From: Epiperipatus broadwayi
Lineage: Eukaryota; Onychophora; Udeonychophora; Euonychophora; Peripatidae
Reading direction: 5' to 3'
Length of the DNA: 64,000 bases
Assembly (NCBI GenBank): GCA_028023455.1
Contig: JAQFVV010006270.1
Span: 4,244,834 to 4,308,833, forward strand
The notes beneath the pieces were generated by a model, which searched no databases, was not told the origin of the DNA, and saw only the letters and a program-made list of their open reading frames with translations. The translations under genes were made by a program, and so were the position numbers. Numbering within the stretch: the stretch's first letter is position 1; each line of letters opens with the position of its first letter. This document shows, piece by piece, positions 22,938-34,879 of the stretch.

Positions 22938-23188
22938 AATAATGGGTACACCTAAAAAGAAGGTTTAAGCCATTAGATAATCCAAAAAATAGTGGATTTC
23001 TTGCATTAATGGAATATATCATGAGAATAATGATAGTAAACATTACACGATCACCATTTCTTATACTTGCTTATAACTGTTATTAAAACAGGCAAAACTC
23101 TTCATACATATTGCCACTCAGTGCAAGCCAGAGTAATTAATGGATGCCAGAAGGCTTGTGCATAATATACCCATCTAGTGCCCACTCA

Positions 23189-23244
23189 TCCAATATCCCC
23201 AGACTAGTTTTTGGCTTGTGGGCCTTCATCAGGGGAGCCTTGGA
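23189..23244 (-). ncRNA. Hammerhead ribozyme motif, HHR-A (degenerate)
   Basis: CUGAUGA present. GAAA reads AAAA, and a deletion shortens the 5' strand of stem I. Stem II GGC/GCC and palindrome ACUAGU are retained. Likely inactive. Confidence 0.5.
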
Positions 23245-23719
23245 TCTGAGAGCACTGCATCTAGATCTTAAAATCTAATGCAACCCTCCAGCAGCCACCT
23301 TTTATCTCTACTTAACTACAAAACCATGAGTCTTAAATTAAAAACACTATAATATTTTCAATCCAAGCTCATTAGTTTATATAATCATATAGGTCTGAAC
23401 TCAGTTCAGTATCTATAAATTTTGGTGTCTTTGGTTCTTTAATAACCATAGCCAACCACTATCCTATTAGTCAGGATTGGTTTTAAGCCAATAAACATCA
23501 CATGATCACCATTTTTATGCTTGCTTATAACTGATATTAAAACAGGAAAAACTCTCCACATGTATTGCCACTCAATACACTATAATATTGTCAATCCAAT
23601 CTCATTAGCTTTTATAGTCATATAGGTCTGAACTCAGTTCAGTACCTGTACATTTTGGTGTCTTTGGTTCTTTAATAACCATAGCCATCACTATCCTATT
23701 AGGCTCTATCCTGGAACTA

Positions 23720-23785
23720 TCCTACTAGGCTTCTCACTGGCGAAGGCCACAAGCCCAAAACTAGTCTGGGGATATTGGATGAGTA
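23720..23785 (+). ncRNA. Hammerhead ribozyme motif, HHR-A (first of a tandem pair)
   Basis: Core box reads CTGGCGA (23737-23743), with A6 changed. AAAA replaces GAAA; ACTAGT then C is at 23761-23766, expected cut 23766|23767. Mutated, but its position defines a 430-bp period with the next ribozyme. Confidence 0.55.
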
Positions 23786-24151
23786 TGTACTAGATGAGGA
23801 TTTTATGCATAAGCCTTTTGGCATCCATTGATTACTCTGGCTTGCACTGAGTGGCAATATATATGGAGAGTTTAGCCTATTTTAATAACAGTTATAAGCA
23901 AGCATAAGAAATGGTGACCATGTGTTTATTGGCTTAAAACTATTCCTGCCTAATAGGATAGTGGTGGTTATGGTTATTAAAGAATCAGGTACTGAACTGA
24001 GTTCAGACTATATGATTATATAAGCTATTGAGCTTGGATAGAAAATATTAGTGTTTTCAATTTAAGACTCATGGTTTTGTAGTTAAGTAGTGATAAAAGG
24101 TGGATGCTGGAGGGTGCATTAGATCCTAAGATCTAGGTGCAGTGCTATCAG

Positions 24152-24212
24152 ATCCAAGGCTCTTTACTGATGAAGGCCACAAGCCAGAAACTAGTCTGGA
24201 GATATTGGATGA
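24152..24212 (+). ncRNA. Hammerhead ribozyme motif, HHR-A (intact core, second of a tandem pair)
   Basis: CTGATGA 24167-24173; stem II GGC/GCC; GAAA 24187-24190; palindrome ACTAGT; C at 24196; predicted cut 24196|24197. Inner stem I pairs UCUUUA with UGGAGA. Relative to the copy at 58831-58872, positions 2.4 and 1.4 have both changed (C-G to U-A), so pairing is kept. Outer stem I AUCCAA/UUGGAU also pairs. Confidence 0.78.
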
Positions 24213-24299
24213 GTAGGCACTAGATGCACAAACCTTCTGGCATCCATTGATTACCCTGGCTTGCACTGAGTGACAATACATATGGAGAGTTTTGCCTGA

Positions 24300-24645
24300 G
24301 AATAAAGATAGTGGTTGATATCTATTAAATACACATTGTTATTTGAAATAAAGGTAACAATCCTGAAAAAATTATTGTTAATGGGAAAAAAATCATTTAT
24401 ATAAATAGTAATATCCACGAAAACATATCAGCAAAATGGTTTTCTTTGACATAGTAATAGCCTCTTGACAAAAATGTGAATTGTCTTATTAAATATCAGT
24501 CACAGTTCTAACAGACAGAAAGTTATAAAGTTCTTTTCTTATTTATTGCATAACTAATTTGCTATAGATTTCTGTGGATGGCAATTGTGTGTTTAATGTG
24601 TTATGAAGCAAGTAGTAAATTGTGCAGCAATAATGTTTGAGTAAT
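24300..24645. other. AT-rich spacer
   Basis: No recognised feature. Confidence 0.4.
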
Positions 24646-24649
24646 TCAA

Positions 24650-26345
24650 TGTACTAACAGGTTTAAGTTTTTTTTGATTTATTCTCAATTGTGTAAATAG
24701 ACTTTAGAGATGCCAGCTGTTGAGAATTGATAATACAGTTCTCAGAATCACCAGATATTTGAATAAATTTGTCCCTAGAACAATCTATTTGACTACTAAT
24801 TAGAATGGAAATATATGTTTCTGTAATTTCTAATATTCTTTTTATCACCTTTGCATTCTTCCAATTATTTTGCCAACATTTTTTTATATTTCTACATCAC
24901 TTTCTTTTAAAAAATATGCTACTAATTTCATCACTTTGTACCGATTTTCTTTTCCCTTCTTCATAGATTATTGTACGTCTCATTTCTTTATTGAAAGTAA
25001 TGGTAATTCCGAAGATGTAATAAATGTAATGGATACTTTGTTCTTTATGACAATGTAATTCTTCTATAATGTCATTTCTCTCTCTCTCTCTCTCTTCATC
25101 TTATTGGTGAAACAATTTTCCTTCTTATACCAAGATGCTTTACATTTACGAGTCTTTTATTCTGTTCTATAGCTTTTCTTGCCAATTCACTATTATATAT
25201 TTTTATATAATTATTATTTTTTTTGTAACATTTTACTAAACTATTGTTATACAATTCTTTTAATAGATCATTTTAAATTTTTTTCATATTTCTTCTTTTT
25301 TTCATACTTGATCTTGTCTCAGTAGAACATTTACTGGTAAAATGCTACTTTTTTATACCATATATCTTTCTTAGAGTTTTTTTTTGCTGATTTCAAATCT
25401 TGTTAATTTAAATTCATTGGATTATTTCTGAAGGTTAAGATATCAGCTAATAATATTGTCTTTCTTAATAGTTTTTGTCTTTTTAGCTGTGCAATAACAT
25501 GTATCTTAATCTCATTAATCAATGGTCATTTCTTGTGATAAGTCTAGTAAAAACATTAAAATCTCGAAATACATATTTTCTGTTAGTCAAATTACAAAAA
25601 AATTAAGTCATATATCACATGACATAATTTAACAAGCTTGTATTTGCAAGCTCTTTATATAAGATCTGTTAGTCAAAATATAATTCAATTCTTCTGCATC
25701 TTTGTGCATTTCCTTTATCATTTTTCTCAAAGAAAGAATTAATAATATAGTTTATATGAAATTCTTCAAAACAAATTTATCTTTGGACCTTTCATTTGTC
25801 AATCATTTGTCATTGCTAGCATTAAAACCATCCATGACAATTTTAAAATGTTGTTTAGTCTGTGTATCAGCATTTTGTACATCTACATAATAATTCTCCA
25901 TTTTTTCATCACATAAAAACTTGTTGGGACATAATCCTAAATTATTTGTTTTATTCCAATAATATTTGCATAATTAATATTGCTATTGTCTGATATACTA
26001 TCAGTATTCACAATGTTTTTTCTTCCAATTTTTATTTTTAACGAATCCTATTCCGTTTCTGTTTCCAATATTTATGACTTTATAATAAAGTATATATCTC
26101 ATTTTTAAAATTCAACATTTCACTTATAAATACCTAAGTCATCATTAAATAATAGTATAGATTTGCAGGCAGGGGATTTTTCTACCGTCAGATTCCAACC
26201 ATTTCTTTGATTGCTGACTTTACAGGTTTCTAGGAATAAAGGTTGCAATTTACTGTTGGCTTTCATGCTTGTAAATAATCCATAAGAATAAAAAAGATCA
26301 TTCACACATATTCATTTAGTCTTCAAGAAATCTCAACCAATACAT
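24650..26345 (-). pseudogene. RTE-like LINE fragment: endonuclease and linker, degenerate
   Basis: Minus-strand reading gives pieces of an APE-type endonuclease. QHFKIVMDGFNAS (about 25870-25830) corresponds to the GDFN block with two residues swapped. EELNYILTNRSYIKS (near 25700-25660) corresponds to the N-E-I-D-Y-I-L block. Later, RDKFIQISGDSE (near 24770-24735) resembles the linker before RT in RTE proteins. Stops and frameshifts are numerous, and the RT itself is missing. Family placement is moderate. Confidence 0.6.
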
Positions 26346-26349
26346 GACT

Positions 26350-26845
26350 ATCAGACAACTGAAAAGAAAACACGTTTTTTTTTAAATCTTAAACTCAGAG
26401 GTAAAAAGCCAGTAAACTCACATAATTGTCTAATGCATGTTGGTGAACATCATAAGGAGAATCATGTAATAATAACAAATGCACTAAAAATAACATGTGG
26501 AATGGATATTAGGAATCTCCTCTGCTTGGTTCATTTAAGTTCTCAAAGAGAAGTCAAATTGTTTCCTTTCAGTTAACACTAAACTCCTTTCTGCCGCTCA
26601 ATAAAACATATATGATTGTATTAATAAAAATAATTTAATCATATTTATTTTTTATTGTTGAAGGATTTATTCTTTATTTGAAGTTAGAACTATATATTTA
26701 ATATGGAAAGAAGATGCTAAAAAAAAAAACTACCTAAGCATTCTTTAAAGGTCCATTGCATATTAAAGTTTGCATGTCTTCTCCATTTTCTTTTTTTTAA
26801 AAAAATACTAATTATTTTAGTATTGTTCTCTTAAAAAAAATTATT
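26350..26845. other. AT-rich spacer
   Basis: No recognised feature. Confidence 0.4.
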
Positions 26846-26847
26846 AG

Positions 26848-27070
26848 AAAGTAATTGAACTTAGACTTTCAAGCTCCCTATAGCTATCAACTGATATACA
26901 CGACCACATAATGTGAAAAAGATAAATGATCTTTCATGCTGAACTAGCACTCATCAGTTGGTCAAGATCACCATCTCCCACACACATATATAACCAGTGT
27001 TCACTTTATATTAAGATAGCAAATCTTCAAACTTTAAAGAACAGGCTTTAATCTTTTTCACCCTCAACTT
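26848..27070 (-). mobile_element. HHR-B fragment (minus), stem III deleted
   Basis: Begins with the terminal block (gaacttagactttcaagctc) and continues through tcatcagttggtc (26951 onward) to the body block. The expected palindrome and cut site next to the core have been lost by a small deletion near 26930. Confidence 0.65.
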
Positions 27071-27142
27071 TTGTTTTTATTACATTAGTGTAAAGGCTAC
27101 TTGTTTGTTTTTTGTTTTTTAAAAAAAGCATTATTATCTTTT

Positions 27143-27297
27143 ATATATAGGGTATATGAGCACAAACTTCCACAACCCACCACTCACTCCTCTATCTCAT
27201 ATCACTAAACCAGCAATCATCAGTTGTGTTGTTCATATATCCTATATATTACATATATTGATACAGGCATAATATAATAAGCCTGTATTTCAGTTAG
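27143..27297 (-). mobile_element. Short HHR-B fold-back, 11-bp target duplication
   Basis: Flanked by tattatctttt at 27132-27142 and 27298-27308. The left arm (tatatatagggtatatgagc onward) and the right arm (tcatatatcctatatattac) are inverted. The right terminus cctgtatttcag is the same as in the 3290-3685 copy. Only a truncated ribozyme remains (tcatcag at 27217-27223). Confidence 0.72.
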
Positions 27298-27309
27298 TAT
27301 TATCTTTTT

Positions 27310-27825
27310 TAAATCTGTTTATACATTTTCCTGAGAAAAAAAAATTAATTCCAAAACCTAATATTCATACATTACTTAACATGCGCAATGTTTTAAAATG
27401 ACATTTTATGTATATACATTATTATTTTCAATAAGTTTTGTTCATTGTTTTTCTCTATAACATTTCACATGATTAGCAATTTTTTTTAAGGCGTAACTTA
27501 TTACACAAACATGCTGTTTGATATGTTAATATTATTTATTTGAAAGAAAAAAACATCACTTAACATCCATATATTTTAGAAATTTTCTTGGGGTTTTTTT
27601 TAAGCCTACGAGAGATGGAGATGGAGGATTATATATATATTCATAATTTGGCTCTTCTTTAAATTTTTTTATTTATAGGTTTGTCTTTCTGCTCCTCCCC
27701 TCCCCCCGAGAAAAAATTCGATCTTTAGTCATATCCCCCTCCCCCAATTTTCATTCTTCATATTTTATAATTTGTATAAAGGCAATACGCTTTACGTAAT
27801 TTATATTAGACTTTTTATTTATTTA
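27310..27825. other. AT-rich spacer
   Basis: No recognised feature except a C-rich stretch near 27695-27745. Confidence 0.4.
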
Positions 27826-27831
27826 TTATCT

Positions 27832-27935
27832 TTTCAACATGTGTATGATCAGGTGGGTCAGCATTATAAGATGACTTGGAGAGTTAAGGGTCGTGTGAAA
27901 GTCTGAGTTCGAGCCCCTATATATTACATTATATA
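27832..27935 (+). mobile_element. HHR-B 3' fragment with tRNA B box-like segment
   Basis: Matches the arm downstream of the ribozyme (attatcttttcaacatgtgt to gagcccctatata). The segment gtctgagttcgagcccc at about 27900-27917 is close to a tRNA B box (GGTTCGANNCC). Confidence 0.65.
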
Positions 27936-27939
27936 TGTG

Positions 27940-29185
27940 CATGTGTGTACGCCTGCACAGTGTATTAAATTACTTATTAATTATTTTAAAAAAAAGAATC
28001 GAGTGGTGGATGATATTTATTCACAAAAGCGGTCGTCTCAGTTTGATTCACAAATATTTAGTTTTCAATTTTTGTCTTTCTGTCTCTATCTAAAACTTTT
28101 TTATAAAATCCTTGAGCTTCTATGGATCGAATTTGTAAAAATACTTCAGAATATTATAATGGATACTTCTCTGAATATTTTTTACCTCGTACTTTACACG
28201 CACGCACACACACATAATGAACAATAAAAGCTTTGTATGTATAATAAGGTACAAATAACTAAGAGTAAATCTAATTCTAAATATTCACTAAATTTAAATA
28301 CATCAAAGTAAAGACTAAGTTATATTTAATTTCGAGATTTGTGTAATCCCTAATGAAAAATTATAATTTTTATTTATCAATAAAATAAATTTCTTGTTTA
28401 AAAAGTGAAATATTAATTTAGTTGAATGAAAAATTGAGTTATTGGTGATTAGATCGTTTTATTGTTTTAAAAATTATTTGTGTTTATGAAATTGTTATCT
28501 ACTAGAAGTATAATAAATCATTATAAAAATGATCACTTCGAGACTAGATTCTTTAATTTATTATAATATCTTCACTTTTTTTTTTTTTTTTAGTTTTTGT
28601 TTTTAATATTTCATCGTTACATATATGCATTTGTTTCTCACTATTACTTTTAAATGTCCTCAGACCGTAAAACAAAAGGTACAAATTGTCCCCCATGGGC
28701 TAAAACTAGTTTTTTCCCTTTTTTAAAAAAAGCTTTTAATAGAATATATGGTGTACTTTGTTTAAAAAGTCATATTTGCTATTGTAGGAAGATCTTTAAT
28801 AACAACATATTGTTTTCATTTTCATAAAATTATCATTATAATATATTTATGCTTCAAACTTTGACATTTTACTCAACATTTATTTCATAAATTTAAGAAA
28901 AGGAATTTATAAGCTGACAAAGTATTTAAAAAATCCCCAGGACGAATATTTCAAGTACATAAATTTAATGACGTCACATTCATTTAGTTCTTTGTTTATA
29001 AATATCAAATGATAGAGAATGTTTAATTTTGTTTTTAAGTAGGTAGTATATATTTTATAAATAGATATAACACTTGATTAATCATTATGTATTTTTAAAT
29101 TTATTATTGTTTTTTTTTTTAATGTTTGGAAAAGTTCACTTGTATATGTATAAAAAGCTTATAGCAATAAAAAAAAAAAAAAACC
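27940..29185. other. AT-rich spacer
   Basis: No recognised repeat. The 96-residue frame at 27937-28227 shows no family features, and I do not call it a gene. Confidence 0.35.
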
Positions 29186-29192
29186 ATACTAG

Positions 29193-29253
29193 TCAAACGT
29201 TGGTGGCCTAGAGGTTAGCATAGCTGCCTTCTAAGCATTTGACATATGAAAAA
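29193..29253 (+). mobile_element. tRNA-derived SINE, internally deleted
   Basis: The head gtcaaacgttggtggcctag and the end gacatatgaaaaaaa are present, but the region with the B box is missing. Confidence 0.75.
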
Positions 29254-29259
29254 AAATGA

Positions 29260-29998
29260 AAAAAAGTTTGTCATAATGTACAATATTTGCTAAATGTAAT
29301 TTAATTAAGTATCGTATAGTTCTGTGGATAGATTGTTAAAATTCTACTATTCCTTTTTTCTTTTTTAATGAATTTTCTTGAATTTGTTACAGGTGGAGAT
29401 TGAAGCCGTAGTCAATTATCTATGAAATAGTGGAATTTGGAAACAAAGAAAAATATATTAAAAATAATAATTCTGTAGCTGTTAAAAGAGATAATAATGT
29501 TTAGCATATCTGCCTGACATAACCATGATTTAGTGTTTTGGATCTGGGCTAACAAAATTTGGAAATTTTTTTTAGTTTAAGTAGACTTAGAAATTTTATT
29601 TTATGTAGTCAACCCATAATTTATTGCTAGGCATCCAATATGATATCAAACTATAGTTAGCTGGAGGGTAAAACAATATTAGAAAAACATTATTATACTT
29701 ATTATCTGATAGTTGTTAACCTAGTGAGTAATATCTCAGCTACGAATGAATTTGCCCTATAGTGGACTATTTAAATGCTATTTGAAAAATGAAATAAAAT
29801 GAGGAAAGATATGTATTTATTATTTTTCATTAATTAGCAAAAGCTTATGATAAAAGAGTAAGGTCTACAATAAAAACATATATATATATGCTTGACATAA
29901 TAAAGTGAACTGCTCTCTTTTGCACTTTCTAAAGCAATTTTGATTTTCTGTTTTGGCTAACTTGTATCTTTTCTCAAAGATTTACAAACATTTTGTTA
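29260..29998. other. AT-rich spacer
   Basis: No recognised feature. Confidence 0.4.
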
Positions 29999-30002
29999 CA
30001 TT

Positions 30003-30215
30003 AAACCACTAAACATCACATGATCGCCATTATCTATGCTTACACAAGCTGTCAAAACAGAACGAAAACTCACTATACAGTAGTGCAAGCCAGAGTAATG
30101 AATGAATGCAAAAAGGTATGTGCACCAAATAGAGATTTTACGCACAACCTTCTTGCATCGATTGATTACTCTGGTTTGGACTGGGTAACATTTCTATATG
30201 GAGAATATAATGTTA
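30003..30215. mobile_element. HHR-A fold-back fragment without ribozyme
   Basis: The left block (aaccactaaacatcacatga) is minus. The right block (cgattgattactctggttt, tatatggagaa) is plus. They meet at about 30128, where the ribozyme should be. The 92-residue frame over it is incidental. Confidence 0.65.
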
Positions 30216-30429
30216 TGTTTGTAGATATATGGGATTTTTTTTTATTAGTAAGGAGTTATACAATAGAGATGGAGCAAAACAAGGAAGTCAAGCATTAGGA
30301 GATATGATTTATAAAAACTATTATATAATATTCAATTGACCAAACACTTTACTACTTTTACAATGCTTTATTATCCACCCTTTCCTATTATAGTTTGGGA
30401 AAGTTATAAGGGGGGGGGGGGTAGTGTTT

Positions 30430-33400
30430 TAAATTACTGTATTATCAAAAAGAAGTTTTAGAATGGAAGAAGTAAACAAAGGGTAGCTGATCCAGATATA
30501 AATGTAGATAGGAAGAGGGAATAGGTCTGTAGAACGAATGATAAACAAAATAATTACAAATGTAATAGAGAAGAAAGAGTCAAAAGAATTTATAAAAGGG
30601 TAGTAAGAAAAGAAGAAATTATTAAAATTGTTTATTTGAATATGCAAGGTGGTAGGAGACCAGAAAAGTGGTTGGAATTAAAGCAGTTAAAAATGAAGGG
30701 TTTGAGGTATTAGCAGTAGTGGAAACCCATCTAAGAGAAGAACATACACTGGAAAATTTGGCATGGCAAGGTATAAATAGAAAAGAAAAAGAAAAAAGGG
30801 GTGGTGGTATAGGAGTTATGTCAAAAAAATATTTAAATATTGTAAAGTATCAAGAACATTTGTCGTTTGAAATAAGTTAGAAAGACAAGAATGGATGGTG
30901 ACTATAGTATATATGGCCAGATAGTCAAACTATAATGGAGTGAAACAGAAGGATATATGAATGTCTAGGGAAAAAAATAATGATTATAGAGATAAGAATG
31001 GGCATATTGAAAATATTGATGATGTGGATAACAAGAATGGGCAACTTTTGAAAAAATTTCACCAGAGAATGAATTTGAACATTGAAAGTTTATCAATTAT
31101 TTATGAGGAGCAATACATGTGGTCTAAGAATAATATACTTCACACAGCAGATTATGTATAAATAGAGAAAGAGGGAATGAATAAAGTAAGGAAAATTAAA
31201 GTGTTTGATAATGAAGAAAATATGTAATAGTGATCATAATTTCTTTATAATAGAAAGGGTTAGTAATATGATAAAAAATAATAATAAAAGTAGAAAGGAT
31301 AGTGAAAGATGTCAATGGAAAGTGAATGATAAAAATAAGTTAGAAGAATATAAAATAAAAGTAGATGAAATCATGGAGAGTTTGTTGGGGATGAATATAA
31401 GGACTGATATGGTAAGGTAGAAAAAGTGTCAAACAGGGTTTTAAGTGAGAATATTCAGAAGAATAAGAGTAATAAAAAGTGAGAATTAGTAAAAGTGTAA
31501 AAGAGAGGAAAACATACAGAGAATATAAATATGCTACTAGAAACAAAAAAAGTGACAAAGATGTTAATATTAAATGGGAAACTATTTGAAAAAAAAATAA
31601 GTTGGCTAGAATAGATAATTACAAAGAGAGGATGGAATTAAATAGTAAATTATTGGAGGATATTAATAAAAGTGAAAGACATGGGAGTAAAAAATTTTAA
31701 AAATATATTAAAAGAAGGAATGTAGAGAAGAGAGAAATAGTATTACTAAATGATGAGGAAAAAGAATGTAGCTCTAGAAAAGACTTAGAGATCTTCTTAA
31801 ATATGTAATTATACAGAAAAAATGTTAAATGTCAAGGACAAAGTGATAACAAACATAAAAACACATATAATGAAAATATTAGTTTTACAGAAAATGAATG
31901 AGTATGGAAGAAGTTGAATAATGGAAAGGCAAGAGGTTTAGATGGATGGGCAGCAGAGATGTTGATGAATTTAGGGAAATAGGGCAAGATTAAATCTATT
32001 ATCATGTTTTAGTAAGATGGCACAATAGAGAGATTTTTCCAGATAGTTGGAGTAATACAAGAGTACGGCTATTGAAAGAAAAAGGTAAGGATCATAGAAA
32101 GTTAAACAATTATAGACCGATATTTGAAACATATGTTATATAAAGTTTTTGCATATATGGTGGCTGGAAGAGTCACAAAGTGAATGGAAGAAAATAATAC
32201 AGTGGAAGAAATACAAGATTTTTGATTAGATAAGTATATAGAAGATAGTTTATTTGTAGTCACACAACTTATAAATATGAGAATGAATACAGGTAGACAG
32301 TTATATATGGTCTTTATAGATGTAGAGAAGACATATAATAGAGAAAATAGAAATAGATTATAGGTAAGTTTAAGAGATTTGGGAGTGAATGGAGCTTTAG
32401 TTAAAAGATTGTATGAAAATAAATACAATATGTATCAGTTAGAACATATATAATCAGTTAAAGTTGAAAAGGGGATGGGACTAGGGCAAGGATGCTTTAT
32501 GCTATCTATTTTGTTTTTGATATATTTGAAAAAAAAATGGAAATAGCAATAAAAAGACTAAGAAGAGGAGTAGAGATACCATTAATAGGTGGCAAGTGAG
32601 TATATACATTATCAGGCCTTTTATTTGCAGATGATATCTTTTTATGTACAGAAAGTAGGAAAGATATGGAACTTATGCTGAAGACATGTGCAAAAGTGAG
32701 TAAAGTGATGGGATTAAATTTAGTGAAGAAAAATCAAAAGTAATGATGATAAATTCTGGGAAAAGAGAAGAGAACAAATTTTTATTGGGGGATGTAAATG
32801 TAGATGTGGTGAATAGGTATGACTATTTGGGAATTGTTTAAGTAATCAAGAAATTGCTTCGATGAATGGGGGGGGGGAGGTAAATGAAGCAAAGAAAAGA
32901 ATGGTACTGACAAAGAAATTAACAATGTTTTCATATAATAAATATGATGTAGCATGAATTGTATGGAAGGGAGTGGCAGTACCAGGGTTAACTTATCGTA
33001 AAGGTGCATTATGTGTTAGTAAAAGAGTATTAGATTATTTAGAAAAAGTAAAAGAGAAGTAGAAAGACATGCATTAGAGGCAGATGTGAACAAATGGGAT
33101 GGAGGTTTTATATGAGAGATGCAAAAAGCAAAATAAAACTGTTTCATATATTGCATTTTATGGATAGTAAGAGAATAGCCAAATTAGTATTTAATTAGAT
33201 TACGAATAAAGAACAGGCAACAAGATGGGTGAGAAAGGTAGTGCAGTATGAAGAAGATTTGGATACAGACTTTGTCAGTATATTTGAACAAAAAGTGGGA
33301 TGATTGTGTTAGGAGGGTTATTGAGTGTTATAGTGGCAATGAATGGGATAGAAGAATAGATGCATTGATAAAAATAGGGAGTTGGAGAGATGAAGAACTA

Positions 33401-33930
33401 GTATGGAGACTTAAAAGTTTAAATATATATAAAAGTAAACAAAATATTGGATGTGAGTTAATTTAGAATAATAGAAAGGAAAGTAGTTTACTGTTTAAGG
33501 CTCAAACAGGATATTAGCAACAAGAGAATATACACCAAAATGGAGAAATATGGGTGATTTAGCCTACAAGTTATGTAAGGAATGCATGGAAAATATTAAG
33601 CATCTGCTAATTGAATGTAAATGCTTTCAAAAAGAAAATGTACAAATAATGAAGTTATGGGAATATAAATAAAGTGATTATACAGAAAGCAGGTTCTTGA
33701 TTTTTAGGCTGGGTTTGGAAAAAGATAAGAGGGATCTAGATATAAAAGCCACAGAGTGGACAAAATGATGTTGTGGAAATAGGATGGAGAAGGATAGAGA
33801 AGAATATGGGAAAAACTTAGGGTGGGGAATGGAAAGGGAAGGTAAAGTGGCTAACAGGTTTTTCTGTGCATAATGGCTGAGAGATTCCTGATTTTGATAA
33901 AGGAGAAGCCATAGTACATCGTCTCTATTT
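30430..33930 (+). mobile_element. LINE-X copy 2 (APE endonuclease plus RT), degenerate
   Basis: Plus-strand copy in the best overall order. The endonuclease starts with YLNMQGGRRPEKW (about 30630-30670), then VLAVVETHLREE with the catalytic Glu (near 30708-30745), and NSDHNFFII with the SDH block (near 31220-31250). The linker is Lys/Glu-rich. RT blocks include KARGLDGW (near 31930), FIDVEKTYNRENRNRL (near 32315) and SGLLFADDIFLCTES with FADD (about 32609-32653). The C-terminus has CKECMENIKHLLIECKCF (about 33570-33630), a Cys/His motif. The 3' end shares gctgagagattcctgat and gagaagccatagtac with the other copies. Many stops and frameshifts. Confidence 0.87.
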
Positions 33931-33934
33931 GATT

Positions 33935-34380
33935 TCATTACATTTTATAATTTGTTAATATCAGACATAATACATTTTAACTTATATATATATATATATT
34001 TAAAATGGTTGCAATTGTAAGTAAATATATTATTCAACACACAAAACAAATTTCAAACGTTAATCTTATAAAAATAAACAAATAATAACTAATGACTGCC
34101 ACATTTAAATACTACCATTTCTTAAAATTATAATATTTAATTCTCTTTAATATAGTCATTTTATGTCTTGTAATTTAATATCCAGATGGTGCCAAAAATG
34201 TAGACATAAGAAAGGAAAAAAAATATTAAAATTTTAATTCTCAATATGTATTGATAACAAAGGCTGAATAAAAGTCACATTTGGTTTCTGAAATTATAAG
34301 ACATGCTTAAACCAGTATTTCCAGTGTATTCCATTTTCTATGGCATACCACATCTTTTAAGGTTTCCCATAGATAGATAT
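33935..34380. other. AT-rich spacer
   Basis: No recognised feature. Confidence 0.4.
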
Positions 34381-34394
34381 CAAGGGGTGTTTAT

Positions 34395-34625
34395 TTAGGA
34401 GAATGTGAGAAAAACAATGCTCTTCTTCATCCCATTCATTGTTTGGAAAATTCCCATTGTGGTAAGCTCTTTTGTCTCAGTGGAAAAGTGAAGGGTGACA
34501 TCTTTTGGAAGTGAAACATTAGAAGCAGCAGGATTGGTTGCTGTGTGATGCCTCCCAAATCTTCCCTTGTGTGCATTATGTCCAACAACACCAATGTATC
34601 CCAAAGTTATCATGAATATGTGCAA
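34395..34625 (-). other. Unrecognised 76-codon open frame in GC-richer island
   Basis: The stretch 34380-34660 is richer in G and C than its flanks. On the minus strand it has one open frame (starts MHIFMITLGYIGVVGHNAHK). I recognise no domain and see no start or splice context. It may be part of an unidentified DNA transposon or simply chance. Confidence 0.2.
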
Positions 34626-34653
34626 TTGTTATGCCTGTTGTATGCTCATCATT

Positions 34654-34809
34654 ATGCCACTGTACTTCTACAATGTTCTTGAATTTCAAATACTACTTAA
34701 AATAATCTTGCATGTCTCAAATGATAACTATATGCCACTGTACTTCTACAATGTTCTTGAATTTCAAATACTACTTAAAATAATCTTGCATGTCTCAAAT
34801 GATAACTAT
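34654..34809. repeat. 78-bp tandem duplication
   Basis: The unit starting atgccactgtacttctac at 34654 repeats at 34732 with no visible change. 78 is a multiple of three, so an open frame passes through both units, but there is no sign of a real protein. The identity suggests a recent event. Confidence 0.92.
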
Positions 34810-34879
34810 TCGTCTGTTATTTTCTTTGGCTACAATGCCTGTCATATGATGATGCTAAAATTCATTTGATTAATACCAT

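Larger units (their letters stand above)
23041..24297. mobile_element. HHR-A cluster: inverted and tandem copies
   Basis: From 23041 to about 23505 lies a minus-strand copy with a ribozyme at 23189-23244, ending in catcacatgatcaccat. From 23505 to 23705 a minus fragment lacks the ribozyme. From 23706 to 24297 two plus copies stand head to tail, with ribozymes 430 bp apart. Landmarks such as gaactcagttcagtacct and ggataggatagtgg-type joins recur. It has no coding potential. Confidence 0.8.

Noticed and set aside
23041-24297. CRISPR-like array of repeats
   Set aside because: Repeats are several hundred bp long, in both orientations, in an animal genome with LINEs. There are no short regular repeats with unique spacers.
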